Shown here piece by piece: positions 9,407-18,539 of a DNA stretch of 25,771 nucleotides. Source of the DNA: Chara braunii (taxonomy: Eukaryota > Streptophyta > Charophyceae > Charales > Characeae); NCBI GenBank assembly GCA_003427395.1, contig BFEA01000076.1, forward strand, positions 1,366,640 through 1,392,410, in the 5' to 3' direction. The first letter of the stretch is position 1. Each line of letters opens with the position of its first letter. The translations under genes were made by a program, and so were the position numbers. The notes under the pieces were generated by a model. The model was not told where the DNA came from. It did not search any database and was given only the letters and a program-made list of their open reading frames with translations.

Positions 9407-10039
9407 ATGAGGGCGCCGCCCGGGACGAAGCTTAGCTTCCATGCCTTGCCCGTAGGAAAGCTGAAGGTCCAAATCAGAACCCACCACACAGATGCATTAA
9501 TGGACGACGGTGCAGAAATTACCCTCATACGACGGGATCTTGCAACGATTACAGGTTGCACCGTAAACAAGGAAGTGATGGGGAGTATCCGGGGAGCTGG
9601 CGGGGAGATTCCCTTTGCAGGGTACGTTACGAAATGCGCAGTCAGGGCGGGGATCAGGGAATCAATCTGGTCCTTCCAGCGGATGACCGTGATGGACGAA
9701 ATGGACCATGACATAATTCTCGGAAGACCGTGGTGTGCCAATGTAGAAATGATAGGTATGCATCTGCACAATGGCACATACATGGTAGACATAGAGGACC
9801 CAGTGACCCGCCGCGGAGAACTCCTCCGACTACTTGGGACCGGAGGCGATCCGCCGAAAGGCAAATTGGCAACTTGGTCACCGACATTCGAGGAGAGTGC
9901 GCAAAAAGGGGCATTCGCACGAATGGAAGGAATGAGGGAAAGGGTGGAAATCATGATTGAGGAAGCCTTTAGCAAGAAGGAGTGGATCAAGATGGGTCTA
10001 CCTATGAAGAAGAGGAGGCAAGAGGACGAGGCCCTGTAA
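9407..10039 (+). CDS. Retropepsin-like aspartic protease segment of Pol
   Basis: An open 210-codon segment in the same frame as gag (in-frame coding probably starts upstream of the ATG at 9407). The catalytic D-x-G motif is MDDGAEITLI at 9500-9529, and the conserved ILGRPW box of retroelement proteases follows about 70 residues later (about 9717-9734). The enzyme would cleave the Gag-Pol precursor inside the particle. The frame stops at TAA 10037-10039 and continues in frame immediately after, so that stop is probably a lesion. The last 60 residues are Lys/Glu-rich and belong to the linker to reverse transcriptase. Confidence 0.75.
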   Translation: MRAPPGTKLSFHALPVGKLKVQIRTHHTDALMDDGAEITLIRRDLATITGCTVNKEVMGSIRGAGGEIPFAGYVTKCAVRAGIRESIWSFQRMTVMDEMDHDIILGRPWCANVEMIGMHLHNGTYMVDIEDPVTRRGELLRLLGTGGDPPKGKLATWSPTFEESAQKGAFARMEGMRERVEIMIEEAFSKKEWIKMGLPMKKRRQEDEAL

Positions 10040-10042
10040 GTT

Positions 10043-10746
10043 ATGGTGGCAGAAAAAAAGTCGGAAGTCGAACTTGGGGCCAACCTGCCGAAACTAAAGG
10101 AGGGCCGGAACGAAATGCCAGAGGTGGTGCTTGAAATCCCAGACTTGTTACAACTCGTTAAAGCCATTACGTACCACAAGGTGGGGGTGGACCCCGCAGC
10201 GCTCGCTAAATTTGAAGACGGGGTCCGAAAGGGCTACTGTTTGAACGGGAAGCTGGTCAGCATCCAGCCCCGCGTCCTGGAGGTAGCAAGGCCGATTCCG
10301 ACCGTTCATTTTTTAAGAGAACGATCCCCGAAGGCAGTGTGCGAAAGTACAAACCCGTAGGAAAGAAGGCTAAGCCGGTCTCGATCCTAGTGGAGACATC
10401 AAAGGAAGAGGCATTGGAAAAGGAGGAGGAGGTCCTGCGGGTAATAAGGGAGAGGCGAGCGACGGAAGGGCATCGGATACCGGATGAGGTAGCAGAAACC
10501 ATGAAAATAGGGGTAGATGGGTTCCTAACAGAGAATGAAACTCGGTTGATAAGGAGGACCTGCTAAGAGTTTCATTTAGCCTTTGCTTTCAATGATCACC
10601 AAAAAGGACGGTTAGATGCGAAATTAATCCCCCCTGTTAGGATCCACACGGTAGAGCATGAGTGTTGGAATGATAAAGGGCCTGCCTATGAGTTTGGGAT
10701 AGCGGCAGAGGTCACCGACCTGCTTAGAGCCAAGATAGATTAATTT
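10043..10746 (+). pseudogene. Protease-RT linker and N-terminal RT region, frameshifted
   Basis: One frame (10043-10360) covers a linker with KAITYHKVGVDPAALAKFE and a VEVARPIPTVHFLRE-like tail. A one-base shift near 10335 moves homology to the next frame (10339 on), which has KYKPVGKKAKPV and GVDGFLTENE. A TAA at 10564-10566 is followed by the FAFNDHQKGRL segment that leads into gypsy-type RT, and a TAA at 10741-10743 lies just before the RT core. At least three lesions in 700 bp show that Pol is not translatable here. Confidence 0.55.
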
Positions 10747-11178
10747 GTGGCTGAACCCACCGCATCCCCCTACGCGAACAAATGGTTCGTTTTCCGGAAG
10801 CCCAACAAGACGCTCAGGTGGATCCAGGACTTGCAAAAGCTTAATGCAATAACAATTAGGAACGCGGGCTCGCTCCCACAGGCGGACTCGCTGGCTGAAT
10901 CGCATGCTGGACGAAGTATTTACTCCCTGATAGACCTGTACTCAGGATATGACCAGTTGTCGCTCGACGCGAGGGATAGGCCGTATACCGCCATGCACAC
11001 ACCATTAGGGCAGTTGCAGATGCAAGTGACTCCTATGGGTTTCATGAATGCGGTGGCGGAGGAGCAAAGGAGAATGCTGGCTGTAGCAGGAGATATGTTC
11101 CCAGAGAAATGCGAGCCATATATAGACGATAACCCCATAAAGGGCGCGCAAAACAAGGATGGGACAGAGAGAGGTTGA
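10744..11178 (+). pseudogene. pol: Ty3/gypsy reverse transcriptase core
   Basis: RNA-dependent DNA polymerase core that would copy the element RNA into DNA in the particle. Visible blocks in order: ASPYANKWFV, LRWIQDLQKLN, the IYSLIDLYSGYDQ block with the first catalytic Asp, TPLGQLQMQVTPMGFMNAV, and the YxDD box as YIDD at 11119-11130, followed by NPIKG. All the core aspartates are present. The segment is open for 144 codons, flanked by an upstream TAA and a downstream one-base shift near 11165. The NPIKG continuation after YIDD marks a gypsy subgroup I recall mainly from charophytes and fungi; that assignment is uncertain. Confidence 0.85.
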
Positions 11179-11980
11179 GCCGGGCGTGCGAAAGTTTGTC
11201 TAGGATCACCTGCAGGATATCAAGAACCTCTTACAGCGGTTCCTGGTTTATAATATTACCGCAAGTGGACCAAAGAGCATCCTGGTTGTTCCGGAGGTAA
11301 CCATATTGGGGTTTCGCTGTGGGGCTTACGGGAGAAGACCCGACCCGGCAAAAACAGATAAGATCTCTCAATGGCCGACGCCCCTGCGCACCACGACGGA
11401 AGTACGAGCCTTCCTAGGGGTGGTCGGGTTCTGGAGGATCTTCATCAAAGGATTCGCGAAGATAGCAGAGCCTATGTGCGCAATGATTAGAGAAGGTGGC
11501 ACTATGGAATGGACCGAGGATAGAGAAGCGGCAGCCCAGACCCTTAAAGACATCCTGTCTTCCGATCAGGTCACCCTAGCAGCACCCTGTTTCAACGATG
11601 AGAAAGGACGACCCTTCATCTTAGAAACAGATGGGGGACCACTGGCAGTTGGAGGAGTACTGATATAGAAAAGCGAGGAAGGCAAGGAAAGACCAATCAG
11701 ATTTGAAAGCAGAACCTTGAATTCGGCAGAACGGCGGTACTCACAGTTCAAGAAAGAGGTCTTAGCGATTCTGCATTGCCTTAAGACCTTTCAGGCATAC
11801 CTGTTCGGAAGGTGGTTTATCCTGAGAAACGATCCAACCAACGTTGCCGGGGCACTAAAAAACTATAAGCCTATAGATCCGACAGGCGGCAGATGGATAG
11901 GCTTCATATGGCAATTCGACTACAAGGTCGAACAAATTGTGGGGCTTCGAAACAGGGCAGACGGGTTGAGTAGGGTGTGT
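11179..11980 (+). pseudogene. RT thumb/connection and RNase H domain
   Basis: After a frameshift, the next frame encodes the RT connection (LGFRCG, PAKTDKI, the RAFLGVVGFWR box) with a TAG near 11203. It then gives the RNase H start, with its first Asp in ETDGG (codon 11630-11632). A TAG at 11666-11668 interrupts the strand after GGVLI. The same frame continues with SRTLNSAERRYSQFKKEVLAI (catalytic Glu in KEVLAI), LRNDPTN (third Asp position) and RNRADGLSRV (fourth Asp). All four acidic positions survive although the frame is broken. RNase H would remove the RNA template during cDNA synthesis. Confidence 0.75.
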
Positions 11981-12739
11981 ATCACGCCGGGAGGGATAGA
12001 AGACGCGGAGGCAATTGACGCCTTCCTGGAATACGAAGGAGGGACCCTTGTCGTGGACAATGAGATGGCGGACACCGTGTCGACAACGGGTCAACTGTTG
12101 ATCCAGACTTTGGAAAAGGGCGCACCTGCGGTAGTTGCGGAACTCAGGAAAGGACCAGTCACCACGATTAGATGCAAGGATGAGAAGGATTCGTGGGGAG
12201 CAGCGATGGGGCCAAAGGAACAGCTGATGGCAATGGCTGTCGAAGGTGGTCAGGAGGCTGTGATAAATTTGGTAGAAACTTGGACGCAAAGAGAGCGGCA
12301 ATATCTAGTGAACCAGGCTCAGGAGGAGCAAAACACCGACCAGAGGGAACGAGAATTCTTTCTTATCCAGATGTATGAGGGCATCTTTCGAGAAATTGAT
12401 ATGTTGCTTATAGGAAATAAGCAGCCTATGGAAGTCAGTCCCAAGGCAAGGGAGGAAGCCGAGAAGTATGTTTTGAGGCACGATCACCTGTTCAAAAAAA
12501 AAGAAGGAATGATGCCTAGGCGTGTCGTATGCGGAAGGTCTAGGCAGGTGGACATAATCCAGGCAATGCATGATGGGCTAGTCGGAGGACACCGGTCGTC
12601 CAAAGGGACACTGGCAAAAATCGCACCACTCTACTTCTGGCCAAATATGGCAGGTATGGTGGCAACGTACTGCCAGAAATGCCTGATATGCCAGGAAAGG
12701 AGTACCGCACGTGTCTTCGAGCCCCTTAGACCTACCTAG
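11981..12739 (+). pseudogene. Integrase N-terminal zinc-binding domain plus linker
   Basis: The frame from RNase H runs on through a linker of about 160 residues, then RHDHLFKKKEGMMPRRVV and an HHCC-type zinc-binding domain: His codons at 12569 and 12590 (HX6H) and Cys codons at 12671, 12680 and 12689. This N-terminal integrase domain helps integrase multimerise and bind element ends. The frame stops at TAG 12737-12739, only 30 bp before the first core Asp. Confidence 0.7.
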
Positions 12740-13677
12740 GTACTAGGGCCGGGGCACTTAGTCCACCTCGACCTTGCGGTCATGCCGGTGTCAACGGATG
12801 GATACAGGTACATCCTGGATGCAAGGATAACCTCAGTGGCTACGTAGAGGCGGTAGCACTCAAGAGAAAGACAGGGAAGGGAGTGGCCGATTGGATAGAA
12901 GACTTCTACCTTAGGCACCCCTTTGTGCGTAGGTTCATAGCGAACAATGGAACGGAGTTCGTCAAACAGGAGGTGTTGGGCAGGCTTAAGGCACTATGCG
13001 TACCTATCAAGATCATCGAGCCATACCACCCTGAGGCCAATGCACCAGTAGAAAGGGGACACCGGACATTGAAGAACACAATTGCCAAGTTGGCAGTGGA
13101 CGACCTGGGGAACTGGTCTCGATACCTTAAGCAGGCGGTCTTCTCGGAGAACATGACGCCGAAAAGGACGACGGGATGCGTCCCGGCAGAACTCTAGTAT
13201 GGGAGGGAGATAAATTTCCCGGTGGAAGCCCTGGTTCCTTCCTGGAACAGGCTACATGACAATCCGCACATGTCTACGGACGAACTAGTTGCCGCGCGTT
13301 GCCAATAGGTCGTGAGAAATGAGGAAGCCTTGGAGGAGGTGGTCAGGCGGGTAATGGATAGTCGAATGAGGGACAAAGCCAGGTGGGATCAGGTAAAGAA
13401 TATCCGGAAGGAGCCGCTTCAAGTGGGAGAAAAGGTACTAGTCAGGAACTTGGCACTTGAAAGCACATGGTCTGGGCAGTTGGGAAAAAGGTTCAAAGGC
13501 CCGTACAGGATCGCAAAGCGGGTGGGACTGAACACTTTCGAACTTGAGGACCTTGATGGTCCTAATATAAGAGGGTCATTTCCGGGATAGAGGCTGGTCA
13601 GGTTTTTTAGCAGGGATCCTGTGGAGCAATGGTTACAAGAAGCCCAGGACAGGGAAACAGGGGAATCGACAACTTGA
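12740..13677 (+). pseudogene. Integrase catalytic core and GPY/F C-terminal module, D-to-N at the second catalytic position
   Basis: The core starts in one frame with HLVHLDL (first catalytic Asp, codon 12770-12772) and shifts by one base near 12823 within an ARD-like segment. It continues with NNGTEF, where the second catalytic Asp should be (codon 12943-12945 is AAC, Asn). The Glu follows in PVERGH (codon 13051-13053), 35 residues further, the classic DD35E spacing. After TAGs at 13195-13197 and 13306-13308 comes a KRFKGPYRI GPY/F module at about 13490-13515, a TAG at 13588-13590, and an in-frame end at TGA 13675-13677. No chromodomain is visible. Integrase would insert cDNA into the chromosome; this copy is dead. 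Confidence 0.8.
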
Positions 13678-13721
13678 AAAGCAGGCAGCTGGTTATAGTT
13701 CTGGATCGTCTGCCTGTGGAA

Positions 13722-13735
13722 GTGATCATGATCAC
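13722..13735. repeat. Perfect 14-bp palindrome after pol
   Basis: GTGATCATGATCAC is its own reverse complement. It lies 45 bp after the pol stop, and the adjacent CCTGTG (13712-13717) and CACAGG (13732-13737) give an alternative small stem. It may be a processing or structural element of the 3' region, or chance. Confidence 0.5.
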
Positions 13736-13817
13736 AGGGACTGTTCGTTTGTGTGTCTTAATCCTTGTGGAACGTGGGGAGACTGCCTGGGCTGACTGTG
13801 ACTGGGCTTGGAAGCAC

Positions 13818-13972
13818 GGGACAGTGTATTATAGTGTTTGTGGGGTAACTCTGGGGACTGTCTACACGAGGTATCTATGTGTCGGGACAATGTATCATAG
13901 TTTTTGTGGGGTGATGTTGTGGACTGCCTACATGGGGCACCTATGTGCTGGGACAATGTGTCAAGGGTTCTA
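13818..13972 (+). repeat. 66-bp tandem repeat (2.3 units) encoding 22-residue repeats
   Basis: Units begin at 13818, 13884 and 13950, exactly 66 bp apart, with about 15-20% divergence; a more degenerate copy may precede them from 13737. Because 66 is divisible by three, an ORF from ATG 13629 to 13973 reads them as 22-residue units starting GTVYYS, GTMYHS and GTMCQG. That ORF overlaps the end of pol in another frame and is hydrophobic and Cys-rich. I cannot tell whether it is translated. Confidence 0.8.
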
Positions 13973-14090
13973 AGGGATAATGGGACTACCAACTATATGG
14001 GGGCAAGCAAGAGTTCTAGGGAAGCCTCCAAAGCTGCAAATGGGAGTGAGTGGGGGGAATGTGTGCGTATGAGGAGGTGCGGTGACAGTT

Positions 14091-14753
14091 ATGTATGGAC
14101 AGGACAAGGAAAGAAGAAGAAAAGCAAGAAAAGACAAAATGGAGTTTGGAAATGAGAATGACAGCAACGCAATCAACAGGCCGAACGAGCAGCAGCCAAC
14201 AAGACAGGCCGGGGAATCAAGTTCCAGGAAGAGGAAGCTGTATGTGGGATTCGATCACAATCTGGTTGTAAACAGAGGTGGGAGAAAGCAAGGGACCAGG
14301 GGACCGTCGCCCCTGAGGGAGGGGGAACCAATAGTCCTTCCATCAAACAATGACACCAGTAGTGAGGAAGAGGGGAACCTAGGGAAAAGGCCGAGGTTGG
14401 AGGAGGAGGAGTCCATCAAGGTCATAGACCTCAGTAGCGAGGAGGAGGAGGACAAAGTGACAACACCCACAAGGGAAGTACGGGGGAGAGAGGAGGACTC
14501 CGGGGAAGAAAATGACAAATGAATAAGAGAATTTGGGCCGTCTTTCACCGACTATTTCGACCGATGGGCTAGCATCCTGCGATATGAATGGGCAATGAAA
14601 GACACACAAAAGTTGAGCAGGGGGGAGGACATATTCCCAACGACTTTCTTTACGGAGGAGAAGCTTCTTGGCCTACAGAGGTCAAAGAGACTAATGCAAC
14701 AAGAGATTGAGGCTCGTGCGAGGGAGGCTCGGCGCACGACAGCTGGGCAGTAA
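14091..14753 (+). pseudogene. Acidic 3' accessory ORF with SUMO-interaction-like and nuclear-localisation-like motifs (one stop)
   Basis: A reading frame after pol, broken by one TGA at 14520-14522, then open to TAA at 14751-14753. Likely starts are ATG 14091 or ATG 14139 (MEFGNEN, good context). The first half is charged and probably disordered, with basic clusters SRKRK and GKRPR that resemble nuclear-localisation signals. The motif VIDLSSEEEE at about 14425-14455 has the hydrophobic core plus acidic flank of a SUMO-interaction motif. After the stop the same frame gives a more ordered segment (FGPSFTDYF, RWASILRYEW, an RSKRLMQQEIEARAREAR helix). The position corresponds to env or extra ORFs of other LTR elements. 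No homologue is recognised; a role in nuclear targeting is inference. Confidence 0.45.
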
Positions 14754-14783
14754 AGGGATAATAGGCAAAATGAGGATTAGCTA

Positions 14784-14810
14784 GGAATTGGGGGAGGATT
14801 GGTACCTCGG
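14784..14810 (+). other. Possible 3' polypurine tract and LTR start of the + strand element
   Basis: GAATTGGGGGAGGA, then TTGGTACCTCGG, about 30 bp after the acidic ORF stop. A purine tract followed by TGG is what the 3' LTR junction would look like, with an LTR start at 14800. It does not resemble the TGTTGAC junction at 796, so at most one of the two belongs to this element, unless the ends have been replaced. Confidence 0.25.
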
Positions 14811-15717
14811 AAGGTGGAACTGCCATTTTGAATTTTGCATCTGAACTCTTTTTTGAGTTGACCACGATAGGACAACTTTCTGAACCTCAGATGACCAAGG
14901 ACTGGGTAATGAGTACTACTTTGCACAAGTTTTGGTTTCTTCAGAAAAAGGCACGAGGGTCATTGCACTTAGAGAATAGGACTGTGAATGGTTGGGGTTG
15001 TCAAGGGGTGAATAGAGGGATCTAGATGAGGCGAGTCTGTAATGTTGCCTTTGCATTCGGATTTTGTCTCTTTGTTTTTGGAAGGACTGCGACGTAACTG
15101 TTCTTTGGACTGCGGATGCTACTAGGGACGGGTGACCAGTGCTACTTTGTATAAGCACTCGCTTCTTTCGGGAAGTCTGAGCTTTTTTTGATAGTAACAA
15201 AGGGACTAGGGATAATTGACTGTGAACGAGGGCAAGGGCATGTGAACTATTGAGGGTGAAACAAAAATTGAGGACTGGAATTTCCTTTTTTTTTTTTTTT
15301 TTCAAATTGTGTATCCATGATTGAATGAGTCGTTGCATGAGTCCTTGTGAGAGGTTAGGGGACTTATGGGCAAAGAGGCATCCTCTTTCCTAGGAGCCTA
15401 ATCCAACCTATCCCAGACAATTCCAGAGCATTGAGAGGATATCAGAGGTCAGAAAAGTAGGAGCGAAACATTGAAATGAGTTAGCATCCCTTGTAATGGT
15501 TGAACGGTCGGGCGGGCTAGTGCTGCTTGGGGCCGTGAGCCTCAAATTGAGCATTAGACGCTAAGTCGGGTGTATGTGTGGACATGAGAAAGATGATTGG
15601 CATAAAGCAAAGAGGAAGAAGCATGCGTAAAAACCCAAGAGGATGGCCGCCTTCTAACCCCCGAGACGAGATAGGATCCGTGTCCTCGAGGCCCACCCCC
15701 TCGGACGCTAACATTGC
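14811..15717. other. Non-coding stretch, no gene seen
   Basis: No supported ORF. It has a T17 run at 15286-15302 and weak similarity between segments around 14910-14945 and 15137-15170 (both contain a CTACTTTG core followed by TTTCTT), suggesting an old duplication. It could be U3 of an LTR if the junction near 14800 is real. Short ORFs on either strand show no conservation. Confidence 0.4.
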
Positions 15718-15908
15718 AATGGACAAGGATGACCCTAACCAGGCTGTCCAATTGGAATGGACAAGGATGACCCTAACCAGGCTGCCCAGTTGAAATGGAT
15801 AAGGATGGTCCTAACCAGGTTGTCCGATTGCAATGGATAAGAATGGCCTTAACCAGGCTGTTCGACTTAGAATTCGAAAGAACGACCCTAACCAGGTTGT
15901 TCGGAACG
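15718..15908. repeat. 38-bp tandem repeat, five units
   Basis: Units start at 15718, 15756, 15794, 15832 and 15871 (38 bp, last step 39). The first two are nearly identical; divergence grows along the array. The shared core is AATGGACAAGGATGACC followed by CTAACCAGG. It lies just before a second array of unrelated units. Confidence 0.9.
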
Positions 15909-15950
15909 GCCCCTGACAAGGGTCATTCTTTGGAATTGGCACTGAGCTGA

Positions 15951-16156
15951 GCTTTGGAAAGTATATTGGAAGAGTTGGGCTTTGGAAAAGACATTGGGAA
16001 GAGCTGAGCTTTGGAAAAGACATTGGGAAGAGCTGAGCCTCGGAAAAGATATTGGACTCAGCCTCGGAAAAGATATTGGACTCAGCCTTGGAAAAGATAT
16101 TGGATTCAGCCCTAGAAAAGATATTGGACTCAGCCTTGGAAGAGATATTGCATTGA
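15951..16156. repeat. Compound tandem array: 28/29-bp units then 24-bp units
   Basis: Three 28-29 bp units start at 15951, 15979 and 16008. They change into five 24-bp units starting at 16037, 16061, 16085, 16109 and 16133. All share GGAAAAGA.ATTGG, so the 24-bp unit looks derived from the longer one by a 5-bp deletion and re-amplification. Eight-residue repeats (for example SLGKDIGL on +, AESNIFSK on -) follow from the 24-bp period and are not evidence of a protein. Confidence 0.9.
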
Positions 16157-17176
16157 GCAATGGACTGAGATTGAGCATTGGAATTGGTTTGAGTTTTGAA
16201 AATCGCACCGCATAAACAGGGGACCCTAGGCAACTTGAAATGGACTTGGAAAGAGCATTGAAATGAAATTTCTCCTTTCTTCTAGTCTTTGGCCTCAGCA
16301 AGAGGGGGATACCGGTGCACGCACCGCGACCTCAAGACCTCTATCCCTTTGAGGGAAAAAGTCTCAGCGCGACCTGCTCCTCCTTTAAAAGGATGAGGGT
16401 TAAAGGACTAAGGCACCTACCGCTTGGATCGGTGCGGGACGTCCGGAACCACCTCCGACAATGAGCTCTAGTCGGGGAGTTCAAACTGTGCCGCATGTTG
16501 AACGCATAAACGTCAAAGGGCGAGAGAGCCAAATGTGCGAGAGAGTCATTCTCATCTAGTCTATTTTGCCATTCTCCAACCACACGCCATGTCATAGAGG
16601 GGTGCCATGGCCGTTTGGGTCGGACCACGACTACCCGCGCTAAGTTGGGTGGCACTGTCCAAGGGGAGAGGCCGGGCGAAGGTACTGGGTGGAATCCGTC
16701 ACCACCACGGGGCATTGACACTGCCCTGCCGGAACATTACAACCGTTTCGGGACTAATTGCGAGGTCTTCGTAACTGCACTCGCGGACTAATTGAGAGCC
16801 TCAACTCTCTTGAAAGGAAGAGGCCGGATCCAGAAAATTACCAATCGGGAGGAACGATTCGCGAGGAACGCTTTAACGGCTAGACGAGGCGCTGGAAGGC
16901 TTAGATTGGACCTGCCTGCCGGACTTGAGGAGGAACCTCAGTACTGGTGCTCGCCACGTGAGAGAACAAAGGTCGGACCGAGTAGGAGGATGAGGCGTCG
17001 TTTGCTGGGAAGGAACTGATCACTCTTCCTTTTGTGAAGCGGACGGGCTTGTGTCCTTGACTGCGGTTGGTGGGCCAAAGGTCTCGTACCTCCGAGTGAG
17101 AACCAGTCGCGCGATGGGGACATCGCGTTTTGAGTGGGGGGAAGGTGTGCCATCTACCGATGAAAACGCATGCAAA
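16157..17176. other. Unassigned region, possible LTR remnant
   Basis: No recognisable protein. The phrase ending GCCGGAACATTACA at about 16738 has the look of an LTR 3' end (terminal CA), but no primer-binding site follows and no second copy is in the window. The TCTATCCCTTTGAG string at about 16338 also occurs at about 1652 with no extended similarity. I would treat this as decayed repeat DNA. Confidence 0.3.
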
Positions 17177-17495
17177 AGACTTGTAATTGGTTTTACATGG
17201 GCCTGAGAAAAGGGGTCTGGCAAGACACCCAGAAAAGAAAAAGACTTGTAATTGATTTTGCATAAGCCTGAGAAAAGGGGTGTCTGGCAGGATGCCCAGG
17301 ACAGAAAAGACTTGAGCAAGTGACATGGTATGAACTTGAGAAAAAGGGTATGGCAAGACAGCCAGGAAGGAAAGGGCTGGCATGATTGACTCTGCATGAA
17401 CTTGAGAAAAGGACTGGTAGGCTGGGGAATGGCTGTGTGATTGGCTTGTATGGGCTTGAGAAGGTCTGACGAGGTGTCTAGAAAAGAAATGCACA
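17177..17495. repeat. ~65-bp degenerate tandem repeat, five units
   Basis: Units begin at about 17177, 17242, 17308, 17374 and 17431 (65, 66, 66 and 57 bp). Each carries a version of AGACTTG, then a CTTGAGAAAA or CCTGAGAAAA core and a GGCAAGAC.CCCAG-like segment. Minus-strand ORFs here reflect the repeat rather than a gene. Confidence 0.75.
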
Positions 17496-17768
17496 AGGAA
17501 TGAGGCGAGCACTGTACATGAAAGGACAATTAAGTAAGGCAAGAAAGGACAGAGGATGATATGTATGTAGAATTGACAGGACGTGAGAAAAGCCAGGAGG
17601 AATGACCCGAGAAGAATGCATGTGGATTTGGCTATGACCGAGCTTTGGGGAGGGGAAAAATTGTACTGAGAATATGTGGATGTCCTAAGAATAATGAATG
17701 AGACGAACCAAAATGATTTCTGCTCAAGAATGTTTTCTCAATGAAATAGGAAGCTAGATTTGAGATTC

Positions 17769-18285
17769 TTTTGGTCTCACGTGGTTCTCGGCATTTTGTC
17801 CCACCGGTACCACTTCTTCTTTTGGTCTCACATGGTTCCCGGCACTTTGTCCCACCGGTACCACATCTTCTTTCGGTCTTACGCGGGTCCCTATTTAGCT
17901 TGTGGCCCTCTCGGTCCTTTTGCCGCTACTCCCTAGTGGCCTGCCTAGCACGACAATGTTTCCCTTGCGCCGACGCCTTACGTCTTATTCCTTCCTTGCA
18001 CCAGCACATCCTACGTCATTGTTTTTTTCCAGGGGTCCTTCTCTGTTTCGGGGGAAGGTTCGCCTTTGCCGCTTTCTAGCGGTCCTCTGCCGCTCCCCGT
18101 TCCGTCAATTTTCTTCTTAGTCCATTGGTCTTGACGACATTGGGCGGCTTCTACGTTCCTAGCGCCTATGCCTAAGCCTTGATCCTTCCATCCTTCTTGC
18201 CTCCGGTTTTCTCTGTCGTGCACAAATTAGGCATATACAGTCTCTCGAGTGACGGGAAGTCATTCGGGACTCACCAGTCCCGACA
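17769..18285 (-). mobile_element. Minus-strand LTR (3' LTR of a second element), first copy
   Basis: On the minus strand it begins TGTCGGGACTGG at 18285. The first 87 bp match the second copy (21718-21804) with two differences. Further in, both copies hold a 51-bp minisatellite (here units at 17769, 17820 and 17870 with a GGTCTCAC..GGTTC core), and in both a CCTTTTGCCGC-type segment lies between. A polypurine tract sits directly upstream on the minus strand (18286-18299), identifying this as a 3' LTR. The inner end is uncertain; TG at 17761 would give the usual CA end on the minus strand. Confidence 0.7.
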
Positions 18286-18299
18286 TATTCCCCCCACTC
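18286..18299 (-). other. Polypurine tract before the minus-strand 3' LTR
   Basis: On the minus strand the sequence reads GAGTGGGGGGAATA and then TGTCGGGACT. This purine run next to the LTR TG is the standard plus-strand primer site of LTR retrotransposons. The second LTR copy lacks it, as expected for a 5' or solo LTR. Confidence 0.7.
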
Positions 18300-18539
18300 A
18301 TTTGCGATGTCCTCATCGCGCACCAGTCCATAGTCAGTAGGGATTTCGGAGTGATAGACAGACGGGACAGGGAGGTGGGGTGAGGCGGGTAGTTAGCTTG
18401 CCAAGGTTCTTTGAGTATTTTCCCATTCTTTTCTCATGGTTTTCTTTAGCTTCCGCCCCTTGGGGTGGAGGAGGGTATGGGGGAGTCAAAGGTTCTGTTT
18501 CGGATTTCCCCTTTTTCACGTCAGCCAGGCCTAGTTTTA

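Noticed and set aside
9217-10179. 320-codon minus-strand ORF
   Set aside because: It is the shadow of the protease segment; the + strand has DDG and ILGRPW motifs and the antisense product has none.
14860-15260. A ~226-bp tandem duplication
   Set aside because: Only short cores match (CTACTTTG, TTTCTT, GGACTGTGAA); too weak to annotate as a repeat.
15718-16156. Possible CRISPR array
   Set aside because: Units are contiguous with no unique spacers, and the context is a eukaryotic retroelement.
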